DNA from: an uncultured SAR86 cluster bacterium
GTDB taxonomy: Bacteria; Pseudomonadota; Gammaproteobacteria; Magnimaribacterales; D2472
Length of the DNA: 64,000 nucleotides
NCBI GenBank assembly: GCA_902557575.1
Contig: CACEAR010000003.1
Coordinates: 1-64,000, forward strand
Direction of reading: 5' to 3'
The position numbers and the translations under genes are program-made. Under the pieces are notes generated by a model that was not told where the DNA came from, did no database searches, and was given only the letters and a program-made list of their open reading frames with translations. How positions within the stretch are numbered: the first letter of the stretch is position 1; each line of letters begins with the position of its first letter. Shown one piece after another: positions 1-8,236 of this stretch.

Positions 1-1090
1 GGATTTTTCTAACAGCATCATCCAATCTATCCTCTGAAATATCTCCAGATTTAACTGCCCTTACGGTGTTTGTGTAAAGCTCTTTCCATTCATCGGGAGC
101 CATATAAATATCCACGCCGGCATTAAAACTTTCAGGACAATTCGCATTTGTACAGCCTGGGACTTCTCCATGACCATTCCAATCTCCAACAACCAACCCA
201 TTGAAGCCCATTTGATTCCTTAAAACGTCAGTTAAGAGATATTCGTGGCCATGCATTTTTACACCATTCCAGGAGTTAAAGCTTGCCATAACAGATTGAA
301 CACAAGCTTCAAAAGCTGAATAGTATGGCGTTCCATGTATATTCTTTAAACCACCTTCAGAAATCCTCGTATCACCCTTATCAATACCCTTAAAGGTGCC
401 ACCATCACCAATGAAGTGCTTCGCAGTTGCCATAATATGATTTGAATCAAGAAATTCATCACCGGTTCCTTGAACACCCTCGATAAAAGCTTTCCCTATT
501 CCAGATACAAGATCTTGATTCTCTGAAAAACCTTCATAAGTTCTACCCCAAGTATCATTCTGTGGAACTGTGATTGTAGGAGCAAAAGTCCAAACAATCC
601 CTGTTGAGAGAACTTCTTTTGCAACAACCTCTGCAATTCTTTTAATCAGATCAGTATCTTGAGTCGCACCAATACCTATGTTGTGAGGGAATACAGTTGC
701 TCCAATAACATTACTATGACCATGCACTGCATCTGTTCCCCATATAATTGGAACGATTTGGTCTCCAATAACTGGTGAAGCATCATAATAAGCTTTGCTT
801 AGATTTTGCCAGTCTTGGACTGTGCTAGTTTTTTTATTGTTTGGCCAACTTCCGCCACCGTTGAGAATTGAACCTAACTGATACTTTTTTGCTTCTTCAG
901 GTGTGACATATTGGATATCAGGCATAATTATTTGCCCTATCTTCTGCCTTAATGTCATTTGATTAATGATCTCATCAAGGTTCTTTGAATCCTCAATATT
1001 ACAAGTTGATGGACTTGACCAATCTATAGATCCAGTCACATTTGAGGAAATACCTAACAGTAAGGCAATTAAGAAATATCTTTTTACCAC
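1..1090 (-). CDS. Glycoside hydrolase family 3 beta-glucosidase/glucan exohydrolase, C-terminus cut by window edge
   Basis: N-terminal 363 codons of a GH3 enzyme that removes beta-linked glucose from oligosaccharides, probably in the periplasm. An N-terminal signal peptide (KRYFLIALLLGISS) is visible. Family hallmarks include an early MTLRQKIGQ segment near residue 45, ATAKHF near residue 224, and VVGDWNGHGE near residue 302, whose Asp is in the position of the GH3 nucleophile. The start is GTG at 1088-1090, overlapping the end of the upstream symporter by 7 bases, so the two are translationally linked. The pairing suggests uptake of the sugar released by this hydrolase. Substrate (laminarin- or cellobiose-type glucans) cannot be decided from this fragment. 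Confidence 0.88.
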   Translation of the reverse strand, partial: MVKRYFLIALLLGISSNVTGSIDWSSPSTCNIEDSKNLDEIINQMTLRQKIGQIIMPDIQYVTPEEAKKYQLGSILNGGGSWPNNKKTSTVQDWQNLSKAYYDASPVIGDQIVPIIWGTDAVHGHSNVIGATVFPHNIGIGATQDTDLIKRIAEVVAKEVLSTGIVWTFAPTITVPQNDTWGRTYEGFSENQDLVSGIGKAFIEGVQGTGDEFLDSNHIMATAKHFIGDGGTFKGIDKGDTRISEGGLKNIHGTPYYSAFEACVQSVMASFNSWNGVKMHGHEYLLTDVLRNQMGFNGLVVGDWNGHGEVPGCTNANCPESFNAGVDIYMAPDEWKELYTNTVRAVKSGDISEDRLDDAVRKI

Positions 1091-2646
1091 AGGCTGATAT
1101 AAATTATTGATAGTATTACTACAACTACAGCAGTATTTATATTAAAAGCTTTAGATGTTGCAAAACTCATATCATTTAGATTAATAGCCTTAGGACTGTC
1201 TGTGTAGCCTTGAATCAAAGATGTTAGATAACAAACAAAGAATGATGAAAAGAACACCACAGCCATTCTGTGAATAAATGGATATTCAGGGAAAAAGTAA
1301 AATATAAATATTGATAGAGCTAGAGAAGTTAATGCTGCATTAAGTACCGACAATGTCGTAGCTTTTGGCCAAAATAGAGCTACTAAAAATATAACTAAGA
1401 TCCCTGGAGTAAAAAATCCGGTAAAGTTTTGAATATATTGAAATGCTGACTCTAGACTTCCCAAGAGCGGTGTTGCAGAAAATACTGCTATTACTAAAGC
1501 CACTACCGAGGTTGATCTTCCAATATTAACTAATCTTGCATTAGACGGATTATTGGTTGCATAAGCTCTATATACATCCATAGTAAATATTGTGCTTATA
1601 CTGTTGGTCATAGATGCTAAAGACGAAACGATAGCTGCAATTAGTGCAGCAAAGGTTAATCCTAACAATCCATTGGGTAGTAAAGACATCATCATAGGAT
1701 ATGCTTTGTCACTTGTTTCAAGTAATGGGAATAGAACAGCTGCGCAGATACCTGGGAGAACGATAACAAGAGGCATAATAATCTTTAAATAGGCTGCAAA
1801 CATTACTCCCTTCTGTGCCTCTGGCAGAGACTTAGCACCAAGCGCTCTTTGTGTTATGTATTGATTAAAGCCCCAATATGCAAAGTGCGCTATCCAAAGA
1901 CCACCAATTAAAACCCATACACCCGGAAGGTCTTTATAGGATGGATTATCTGGAGATAAGATAATGTCCCATTTCTCAGGTAGCGATCTATACACTTCCA
2001 CAAAACCATCAGTTACATCACCATTTCCAATCTTTGATAAAGCAATAAAAGAGACAGCTAAGCCACCAAATATTAAGAGGACAACTTGGATGATATCTGT
2101 AAGAGCAACAGCCTTTAATCCTCCATATAATGAGTATGCTAAAGATAGTATTGCAAGTAATACTAAGCCATAGAAAGTCTCAAGTCCTGTTAGTGTATTT
2201 ATAGCAAGAGAGCCAAGCCATAAGACTGAAGTTAGATTGATAAATACATACACTGCCAGCCAGAAAAAGGACAACACCAAACTAACTCTTTTATCGAATC
2301 GTTGCTCTAAGAATTGTGGCATTGTATAGATTTGTTTTTTTAGAAAGAGAGGCAAGAAATACTTTGCCATTACAATTAGAGCAATTGCAGCTGTAAGCTC
2401 ATATGTCGCAATAGCTATACCCACTACAAAACCCTGACCTGACATACCGATAATTTGTTCTGCAGAAATATTTGCAGCAATCAAGGAAGCTCCTATAGCC
2501 CACCAAGGAAGCGATCTGCCAGCTAAAAAATAATCCTCAGGACTTCTCTCAGATCCTGATTGTTGCCTGGAAACATATGTAGCTATGGCGATTATACCGA
2601 CGCAATAAATTGCAATGATTGAAAAATCTAATGAATTAAAAAACAT
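1084..2646 (-). CDS. Sodium:solute symporter (SSS family, SGLT-like)
   Basis: A 520-residue inner-membrane protein of the sodium/solute symporter family with about 13-14 hydrophobic helices. It has the N-terminal DYFLAGRSLPWWAIGASL motif typical of SGLT-type sugar transporters and the SxxNSISTIFTMDVYR region around residue 350. It would import a sugar or related solute driven by the sodium gradient. Its stop overlaps the GTG start of the GH3 glycosidase, so both are co-transcribed and likely act on the same carbohydrate. Pyruvate kinase lies 11 bases upstream on the same strand, making a short glycolytic/sugar operon. The exact substrate is inferred from context only. Confidence 0.88.
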   Translation of the reverse strand: MFFNSLDFSIIAIYCVGIIAIATYVSRQQSGSERSPEDYFLAGRSLPWWAIGASLIAANISAEQIIGMSGQGFVVGIAIATYELTAAIALIVMAKYFLPLFLKKQIYTMPQFLEQRFDKRVSLVLSFFWLAVYVFINLTSVLWLGSLAINTLTGLETFYGLVLLAILSLAYSLYGGLKAVALTDIIQVVLLIFGGLAVSFIALSKIGNGDVTDGFVEVYRSLPEKWDIILSPDNPSYKDLPGVWVLIGGLWIAHFAYWGFNQYITQRALGAKSLPEAQKGVMFAAYLKIIMPLVIVLPGICAAVLFPLLETSDKAYPMMMSLLPNGLLGLTFAALIAAIVSSLASMTNSISTIFTMDVYRAYATNNPSNARLVNIGRSTSVVALVIAVFSATPLLGSLESAFQYIQNFTGFFTPGILVIFLVALFWPKATTLSVLNAALTSLALSIFIFYFFPEYPFIHRMAVVFFSSFFVCYLTSLIQGYTDSPKAINLNDMSFATSKAFNINTAVVVVILSIIYISLW

Positions 2647-2657
2647 GCTATCCCCTT

Positions 2658-4067
2658 TTAAAAGTTTATAACTCTTATTGCATCAGAATGTTTCTCAGAA
2701 AACATTCCAGAAATAAGAACAAACTTTAATTTTTTCTTTTTACTAAATACTTTTTTGAGTGTACTTGCAATTTTAGACATATTATTTTTATTATCAACAA
2801 TACTTTTTTGATAAATACTTAAAACAGAGCCAACTAATGAAAGCTGTCTATGAACTCTTTTATCATTGGTGAAAGCATATATTGGAACGTTGAATGGCTT
2901 TGCATTAGAAACTAGGTTTGCTGTATATCCACTTCTTGTAATAACGATAATACCATCGGCATTAATTGACTCAGCGAGATCTCTCGCAGTCTTAGCTAAA
3001 TATTCCCAATCGCTACTTAATTCAAGTTTTGCCTCATAGCCTAATGTTCTAAATTTTTCTGATCTATCAGCTATAGATTTAAGAAACTTTATGCATTCAA
3101 TTGGATATTTCCCTATGCTGGTCTCACCAGAGAGCATGATTGCATCTGCACCCTCATAAATAGTGTTAGCAACATCAGTTACTTCAGCTCTGGTAGGTGT
3201 TGGTTTTTCTATCATTGATTCTAACAAGTGAGTAGCTACGATAGATCTTCTGCCCCATTTTGAACATGCATACATTATGCGTCTTTGCACATTTGGAAGA
3301 TCAGCTAAGCTTGTTTCAATTCCAAGATCACCTCGGGCAACCATGACAGCATCTGATTCTTGAGTAATAGCATGAATATTTGAAAGGCCTTCATTATCTT
3401 CAATCTTTGAAACAATTTTTATTTGTGATTTCTTTCTCTTAAGAATTTTTCTTAAACTATGAATATCTTCTATCTTTCTAACAAAGGAAAGAGCTATGTA
3501 ATCTACATCATGTTTGATAGCAAAATTTATGTCAGCTTTATCTTTTTTAGTTATTGAAGGAAGGTCAATCCTAACTCCTGGTAGATTAACACTTCTTTTA
3601 CTACCAATTTTTCCTCCATCAATAACCCTACATAAAAGCTTATCATCATGTTTCTCTAAAACTTTGAAATTTACTAGGCCATTATCTACAGAAATCTTAG
3701 AACCTTTTTTTACACTGTTAATTAATCCTCTATAATTAATTTTGATAGATGATGTCTCAACATCGACTTCATCTCTTACAGTAAGATTTACTTTATCACC
3801 GAGTTTTAAATCAAGAGATGTGTCCCTGTCTCCTGTTCTTATTTCTGGGCCTTGAGTATCTATTAAAATGGAAATTGGCCCCTTTTTAATATCTGGATTC
3901 TTATTAATTAATTTAACATTTTTAATTACATTCAATGCTTCATCATGAGATGCATGTGACATATTAATTCGAACGACATTCATTCCAGCTGAATACATCT
4001 TTTGCATTGTGCTTAATTCAGATGTAGCTGGACCAATAGTGCAAATAATTTTTGTTCTAGTGAACAT
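2658..4067 (-). CDS. pyk: Pyruvate kinase
   Basis: A 469-residue pyruvate kinase, which makes pyruvate and ATP from phosphoenolpyruvate and ADP in the cytoplasm. Visible hallmarks are TKIICTIGPATS at the N-terminus, RINMSHA, IDTQGPEIRTG near residue 70, the catalytic-lysine region IVSKIEDNEG, the metal-binding MVARGDLGIE, and EGADAIMLSGETSIGKYP. A C-terminal regulatory-type domain is present. The ATG at 4067 has no clear Shine-Dalgarno sequence. The leader directly upstream contains a strong promoter, a structured RNA and an intrinsic terminator ending 50 bases before the start, so expression may depend on antitermination. The sugar symporter and GH3 gene follow in the same direction. Confidence 0.97.
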   Translation of the reverse strand: MFTRTKIICTIGPATSELSTMQKMYSAGMNVVRINMSHASHDEALNVIKNVKLINKNPDIKKGPISILIDTQGPEIRTGDRDTSLDLKLGDKVNLTVRDEVDVETSSIKINYRGLINSVKKGSKISVDNGLVNFKVLEKHDDKLLCRVIDGGKIGSKRSVNLPGVRIDLPSITKKDKADINFAIKHDVDYIALSFVRKIEDIHSLRKILKRKKSQIKIVSKIEDNEGLSNIHAITQESDAVMVARGDLGIETSLADLPNVQRRIMYACSKWGRRSIVATHLLESMIEKPTPTRAEVTDVANTIYEGADAIMLSGETSIGKYPIECIKFLKSIADRSEKFRTLGYEAKLELSSDWEYLAKTARDLAESINADGIIVITRSGYTANLVSNAKPFNVPIYAFTNDKRVHRQLSLVGSVLSIYQKSIVDNKNNMSKIASTLKKVFSKKKKLKFVLISGMFSEKHSDAIRVINF

Positions 4068-4116
4068 GAGGTGGATATTACATTAAAAAAGAACCATAAG
4101 GAATTTTTTTCAGCAC

Positions 4117-4142
4117 AAAAAAAAACAGAGCTTGCGCTCTGT
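4117..4142 (-). terminator. Intrinsic terminator between structured RNA and pyk
   Basis: A perfect 7-bp stem ACAGAGC/GCTCTGT with a GCAA tetraloop (4125-4142) is followed by nine T residues on the minus strand. It lies only 50 bases before the pyk start codon, so it either ends a free small RNA or acts as an attenuator in the pyk leader. Confidence 0.85.
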
Positions 4143-4338
4143 CTTTCAATTCGAGTTCCCCAGGTGTCTAAAGCGAGATTCTCTTTAGCTCCTTGGATGA
4201 TATCTCTTCATCCTTGGTGGGTTTTAAAGCTATTTTTTATCGTATACTCTTTAAAACGCTTTCACCCTGAGGGCTCTTCCTTCGGTTTCTCTTAAGTTTC
4301 CGTCTGCAGTTGGTCTCTTATCGGTCCCCGTTAGGTAA
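4117..4338 (-). ncRNA. Unclassified structured RNA (leader of pyk or free small RNA)
   Basis: About 220 nt lie between a strong consensus promoter and an intrinsic terminator, with no credible coding frame. Stems visible include a 9-bp helix (4221-4229 with 4249-4257), a 6-bp helix (4195-4200 with 4208-4213), a 6-bp helix (4168-4173 with 4183-4188), and the terminator hairpin. Six GGA motifs occur, three as AAGGA. The CCGAAGGA segment recalls glycine and glutamine aptamers, but the rest of those consensus structures is missing. It could be a riboswitch-type attenuator for pyk, or a free sRNA such as a CsrA-sequestering RNA. RNA status is inferred from promoter, stems and terminator; the class is unknown. 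Confidence 0.6.
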
Positions 4339-4343
4339 AGTTA

Positions 4344-4371
4344 ATATTACGCTCTTTTTAAAAAGTGTCAA
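4344..4371 (-). promoter_or_regulatory. Strong sigma-70 promoter for the pre-pyk RNA
   Basis: A perfect -35 TTGACA (4371 to 4366) and a -10 TAATAT (4349 to 4344) are separated by 16 bases. The predicted start is near 4337. It lies just downstream of the malate synthase stop and fires towards pyk. It is one of the closest matches to consensus in the window, suggesting high basal transcription that is then attenuated. Confidence 0.75.
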
Positions 4372-4401
4372 CACCTAAATGTAAAAAAGTTAAAGTTTTT
4401 T

Positions 4402-6561
4402 TTAAGAGGTATTTTTCTTAAATTCTAATCGCCATTTGTGAAGCAATGGCTCGGTATATCCACTTGGTTGAGAAGCTCCTTTTATTGCTAAATCCAAGGA
4501 AGCTTGAAATGCAAATCCAGAAAAATTTGATCCCATTTTTTGATATTCTGAATCGTCTTTATTTTGTTCGTCAACAACTAGAGCCATCTCTTTAAAAATA
4601 TCAATTACCTCTTCCTCCGAACAGATACCATGATGAATCCAATTTGAAATATGTTGACTTGATATCCTGCACGTTGCTCTATCCTCCATAAGACCAATAT
4701 TATTAATATCTGGAACTTTTGAACATCCAATACCTTGATCAATCCATCTTACGACATAACCAAGAATACCTTGAGCACTGTTTGCTATCTCATTCCTAAT
4801 TGTTTGTTTATCTAAATCTTCTTTTAAAAGAGGGATTGTTAAAATGCTATCTAAATCAGCATGCTGTCTTGAAGATAGTTCATCTTGTTTTGATAGCACA
4901 TCGACCTCATGATAATGCATTGCATGAAGTGTTGCCGCTGTAGGTGATGGAACCCATGCGCATGTTGCACCAGATAATGGATGAGCTATTTTAGTCTCTA
5001 CCATATCTTTCATCTGGTCAGGCATTGCCCACATTCCTTTTCCAATCTGCGCTTTACCACTTAATCCACAACTTAATCCTATATCCACATTCCAATCTTC
5101 ATAAGCATTTATCCATGATTGAGCTTTCATATCAGATTTAGGAACCATAGGACCTGCTTCCATACTCGTATGTATTTCATCTCCTGTCCTATCTAAAAAA
5201 CCAGTATTTATAAAAATTATTCTTTCTTTAGCTTTTTCGATGCAAGCCTTTAGATTGATAGTGGTTCTTCTCTCCTCATCCATAATTCCAACTTTTACAG
5301 TATTTTTTTCTAGGTTAAATAATCGTTCAACTGCATCGAATAAATCACATGTGAAAGCTACCTCCTCGGAACCATGCATTTTTGGTTTAACGATATACAT
5401 ACTTTTGTTCCTTGAATTCGACAATATATTTAACTTATTTAAATCATATAAGCCGATACATATGGTAAACATAGCATCTAAAATTCCTTCAAAAACCTCT
5501 TCGCCATTGCCCAATATTACTGAAGGATTCTGCATAAGATGGCCAACATTCCTAACAAGTAAAAGACTTCTTCCAGGAAGAGAAAAAGAGTTTCCATTAG
5601 TATCTAAATATTCTCTATCTTCTTTTAAGACTCTTGTTAGTTGTTTTCCATTTTTTTCAAATGTTTCAGAAAGATCTCCTTTCATCAAACCTAGCCAGTT
5701 TCTATAGGCAATTACTTTATCTTCAGCATCAACTGCGGCAACTGAATCTTCACAATCTTGAATTGTTGAAACTGCAGACTCCAGAACAATATCTTTGATA
5801 TTTGCTTTATCAGTCTTACCAACAGGATGATTGGGATCTATTTGAATTTCTAAATGGAGATTATTATTAATTAATAAAACTCCTGAAGGATTTTCAGGAG
5901 ATCCATTAAATCCTTTGAATTGATTTTCATTTTTTAGATAAGTAATTTGATCTTGCTCACCATGAAAAAGTAATCTTTGATCCTTTATTGAAATATTTGT
6001 AATGTCTTTATAACTAAGATCAGTAATTGGGAAACAATCATCTAAAAATTGTTTTGAGAAATCTATAACCTTTTCTCCTCTTATTTCATTATATGCACCC
6101 TCTTTTGATGCACCTCCGTCTTCTGAAATAACATCTGTTCCATATAGTGCGTCATAAAGGCTTCCCCACCTTGCATTTGTTGCATTCAAAGCAAATCTTG
6201 CATTCATAATAGGGACAACTAGTTGAGGTCCTGGAATACTCGAGATCTCAGGATCTGTATTCATGGTTGTGATTGTAAAATCTGTTGGTACTTCTTCTAA
6301 GTAACCTATTTCTTCTAAAAACTTTTTATATTCATTTAAATTAAAATCATTATTTTTATGCCAGGTAGAGATTTGGTCCTGCAAAGAATATCTATTGACC
6401 AATAAATCTTTATTTCTTTGATGGAATTCCTCTAAAAGTCCTTCAAACTTTCTCCAAAACTCATCTGAGGTTATATCAAGTCCCGGGAGCACCTCATCAT
6501 TAAGAAATCCATCGAGAGTATTATGGATATTAAGATTGCCGCGTTTTATATAGTTTTCCAT
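4402..6561 (-). CDS. glcB: Malate synthase G
   Basis: A 719-residue malate synthase of the G type, which condenses glyoxylate with acetyl-CoA to malate. Length and the inserted domains match GlcB rather than the shorter AceB. Motifs include QDCEDSVAAVDAEDK (acetyl-CoA/Mg2+ region), MYIVKPKMHG, the active-site stretch FINTGFLDRTGDEIH, and KGMWAMPDQM with SGATCAWVPSPTAATLHAMHYH. A thioesterase gene sits 21 bases upstream on the same strand, so the two probably form an operon. No isocitrate lyase is in this window, so glyoxylate may come from glycolate, purines or a lyase elsewhere. Confidence 0.97.
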   Translation of the reverse strand: MENYIKRGNLNIHNTLDGFLNDEVLPGLDITSDEFWRKFEGLLEEFHQRNKDLLVNRYSLQDQISTWHKNNDFNLNEYKKFLEEIGYLEEVPTDFTITTMNTDPEISSIPGPQLVVPIMNARFALNATNARWGSLYDALYGTDVISEDGGASKEGAYNEIRGEKVIDFSKQFLDDCFPITDLSYKDITNISIKDQRLLFHGEQDQITYLKNENQFKGFNGSPENPSGVLLINNNLHLEIQIDPNHPVGKTDKANIKDIVLESAVSTIQDCEDSVAAVDAEDKVIAYRNWLGLMKGDLSETFEKNGKQLTRVLKEDREYLDTNGNSFSLPGRSLLLVRNVGHLMQNPSVILGNGEEVFEGILDAMFTICIGLYDLNKLNILSNSRNKSMYIVKPKMHGSEEVAFTCDLFDAVERLFNLEKNTVKVGIMDEERRTTINLKACIEKAKERIIFINTGFLDRTGDEIHTSMEAGPMVPKSDMKAQSWINAYEDWNVDIGLSCGLSGKAQIGKGMWAMPDQMKDMVETKIAHPLSGATCAWVPSPTAATLHAMHYHEVDVLSKQDELSSRQHADLDSILTIPLLKEDLDKQTIRNEIANSAQGILGYVVRWIDQGIGCSKVPDINNIGLMEDRATCRISSQHISNWIHHGICSEEEVIDIFKEMALVVDEQNKDDSEYQKMGSNFSGFAFQASLDLAIKGASQPSGYTEPLLHKWRLEFKKNTS

Positions 6562-6582
6562 ATTAATATTTTATCAGAGCTA

Positions 6583-7059
6583 TTAAACGCTTTCTTTAAC
6601 TGCCAATCTCAAATCAAATGGAATACTCCCAAGATTGTCATGACTGTGCTTTAAAGATGATATTGATTGAAAGAAAGAATCATCCATTTCGATTATTTTA
6701 CGTAAATTCATATCAATATGGCCCAACACAGTCTCATAGACAGTACATATATTATTTTCTGAGTCTAAAAGGCATCCTAATATATGGATACATTTCCTGT
6801 TCAAGCCAACAATTCTAAAAGAGGGATATATTGAATCGCCTTCAAGAAACTCTTTAAAGTATTTTAAATTTTCCTCTAACGTAAATGAAGAATAACCATT
6901 ATTGAAATACTCATCATCAAAACCCATATCTGTGTACATTTGGCCCCAACATCCATCAAAACATCTGGTATATGATCCAGTATTCATATGACCATTGTGG
7001 TCACACATCTCTTGAGTAACTAGTATTTTTTCACCATGATAAGGAAATAATTCTTTCAT
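6583..7059 (-). CDS. Hotdog-fold acyl-CoA thioesterase
   Basis: A 158-residue protein of the 4-hydroxybenzoyl-CoA thioesterase-like hotdog family. The signature DHNGHMNTGSYTRCFD near residues 20-35 carries the Asp that acts in catalysis in this family. The central region LEENLKYFKEFLEGDSI corresponds to the long hotdog helix and first strands. It lies directly upstream of glcB with a 21-base gap, which suggests a role in freeing CoA or handling an acyl-CoA linked to two-carbon metabolism; that link is inference. It resembles thioesterase domains found next to carnitine and 3-hydroxyacyl-CoA dehydrogenase genes, but the substrate cannot be read from the sequence. Confidence 0.78.
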   Translation of the reverse strand: MKELFPYHGEKILVTQEMCDHNGHMNTGSYTRCFDGCWGQMYTDMGFDDEYFNNGYSSFTLEENLKYFKEFLEGDSIYPSFRIVGLNRKCIHILGCLLDSENNICTVYETVLGHIDMNLRKIIEMDDSFFQSISSLKHSHDNLGSIPFDLRLAVKESV

Positions 7060-7076
7060 AAGTAATGATTGTTAAT

Positions 7077-7152
7077 TGGAGCGGGAAACGAGGTTCGAAC
7101 TCGCGACCTCAACCTTGGCAAGGTTGCGCTCTACCAGCTGAGCTATTCCCGC
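7077..7152 (-). tRNA. glyT(GCC): tRNA-Gly(GCC)
   Basis: A complete cloverleaf begins with GCGGGAAUAGCUCAGC and ends with an encoded CCA (7077-7079). The anticodon loop reads UUGCCAA, giving anticodon GCC, and the T-arm GUUCGAAC is intact. It is nearly identical to the enterobacterial tRNA-Gly(GCC). The foreign-looking LPS gene pair lies on the 5' side of this tRNA, the opposite side from usual 3'-end integration. Confidence 0.97.
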
Positions 7153-7326
7153 ATCACAAGTGGGTAGTAAATATAACTGCAAAGGAATGGGCTTTCAAGC
7201 AGAATTGTAAAAAGTTTAGTTATGAAAGAGATTCATAAAACTCATCATTGCTCATCATTTTGGTATGATTAGAATTGTGGAACTTTTATTAGATTTTTAA
7301 GAAATGAGTAGGCTTCTTTATTTATC

Positions 7327-8232
7327 ATGATAGAAACAAAAACATTTTCACCAAATGTCTTTAATAGCTTTGCTATACAAGCATATCGTTTAGTATTTGG
7401 TCGTATTTTACCACAGTCATTGTTTCGCGATAATATTCCTGCTGAAGCAGATCGCAAGGCAGTAAAAGGAAAGTTTGATTTAGAAATTGTTAGTCACTGC
7501 TGGGGTTATGCCAACATGTTAACCTATCAATTAAGTTCGTTTGTAAACTATCCACCAACAAAACTAAATTTAACTGTGACCGTTTTTTATGCTGAAGAAG
7601 ATGCTAAAACAAAGGCTACATTGGACTTCTTTAGTCAAATAACCATGCCAAATATCACTTGGAATTTTCACTCACTTTCCAAAGGAAAGCTCTTTAGACG
7701 TGCCATAGGCCGAAATATGGCTGCGCGGTCAACAGAAGCTGACTGGATATGGTTTACAGATTGCGACATTATCTTTTATGAGAACTGCTTAGACTCACTT
7801 GCTGATGGTTTACAAGGCGAGAAAGGTTCATTGTTTTTTCCTAAAGAAGAAAAAATCACTGAGATGTTAAAAGATGATGACCCATTATTGTCAAACGGTG
7901 CCCAACCACAAGTTATCGATATAGATACAGAAAATTTCAGTTTATACGAGCGTGATAAATCCCGTGATAAAGCACGCGGCCCATTTCAAATTGTTCATGG
8001 TGACGTTGCTCGTGCTATCGGTTATTGTGAAAAACTGTCAATATTTCAAACTGAATCTGACCGTTGGTGTAAAACCTATGAAGATACCGCCTTTCGCTGG
8101 CTACTTGGCACTGATGGTGAGCCTAAACATATTGATGGTGTTTTTCATATTCATCATGTTACAAAAGGACGTTATGCTGAAAATTCTCATTTTTCTAAAG
8201 TGCGAAGTAATATCCGTTTGAGCCAAAAATAG
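7327..8232 (+). CDS. GT-A fold glycosyltransferase (family 2-like), probable LPS core enzyme
   Basis: A 301-residue putative glycosyltransferase. The nucleotide-sugar binding domain begins near residue 52 (FDLEIVSHCWGYANML), and a DxD-type metal site appears as WFTDCDIIFYENC near residue 140. The segment KGKLFRRAIGRNMAARSTEADW before it is the usual family 2 helix leading to DxD. The next gene, 4 bases downstream, is a Kdo kinase, so the likely role is building or decorating the inner core of lipopolysaccharide at the cytoplasmic face. Arginine is coded mostly by CGN here, unlike the AGA-rich neighbours, which suggests recent transfer. The first 50 residues are poorly conserved-looking and the true start may lie further in. 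Confidence 0.72.
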   Translation: MIETKTFSPNVFNSFAIQAYRLVFGRILPQSLFRDNIPAEADRKAVKGKFDLEIVSHCWGYANMLTYQLSSFVNYPPTKLNLTVTVFYAEEDAKTKATLDFFSQITMPNITWNFHSLSKGKLFRRAIGRNMAARSTEADWIWFTDCDIIFYENCLDSLADGLQGEKGSLFFPKEEKITEMLKDDDPLLSNGAQPQVIDIDTENFSLYERDKSRDKARGPFQIVHGDVARAIGYCEKLSIFQTESDRWCKTYEDTAFRWLLGTDGEPKHIDGVFHIHHVTKGRYAENSHFSKVRSNIRLSQK

Positions 8233-8236
8233 TTTC

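Noticed and set aside
4071-4295. Plus-strand ORF of 74 codons in the glcB-pyk gap
   Set aside because: It is antisense to the promoter-stem-terminator unit, has no protein-like pattern and no ribosome site; the structured RNA on the other strand explains the region better.
4117-4338. Glycine, glutamine or 6S RNA identity for the pre-pyk RNA
   Set aside because: CCGAAGGA and CTCAGG words recall glycine aptamers, but the paired GGAGAG/CUCUC and GGACAG parts are missing; no pairing of the ends as in 6S RNA; glutamine aptamer core is incomplete. Left unclassified.
5240-5707. 155-codon plus-strand ORF inside malate synthase
   Set aside because: Antisense shadow of conserved glcB sequence with no recognisable motif.
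7269-7457. Minus-strand ORF over the start of the glycosyltransferase
   Set aside because: Antisense to the GT-A gene, no motif and no ribosome site.
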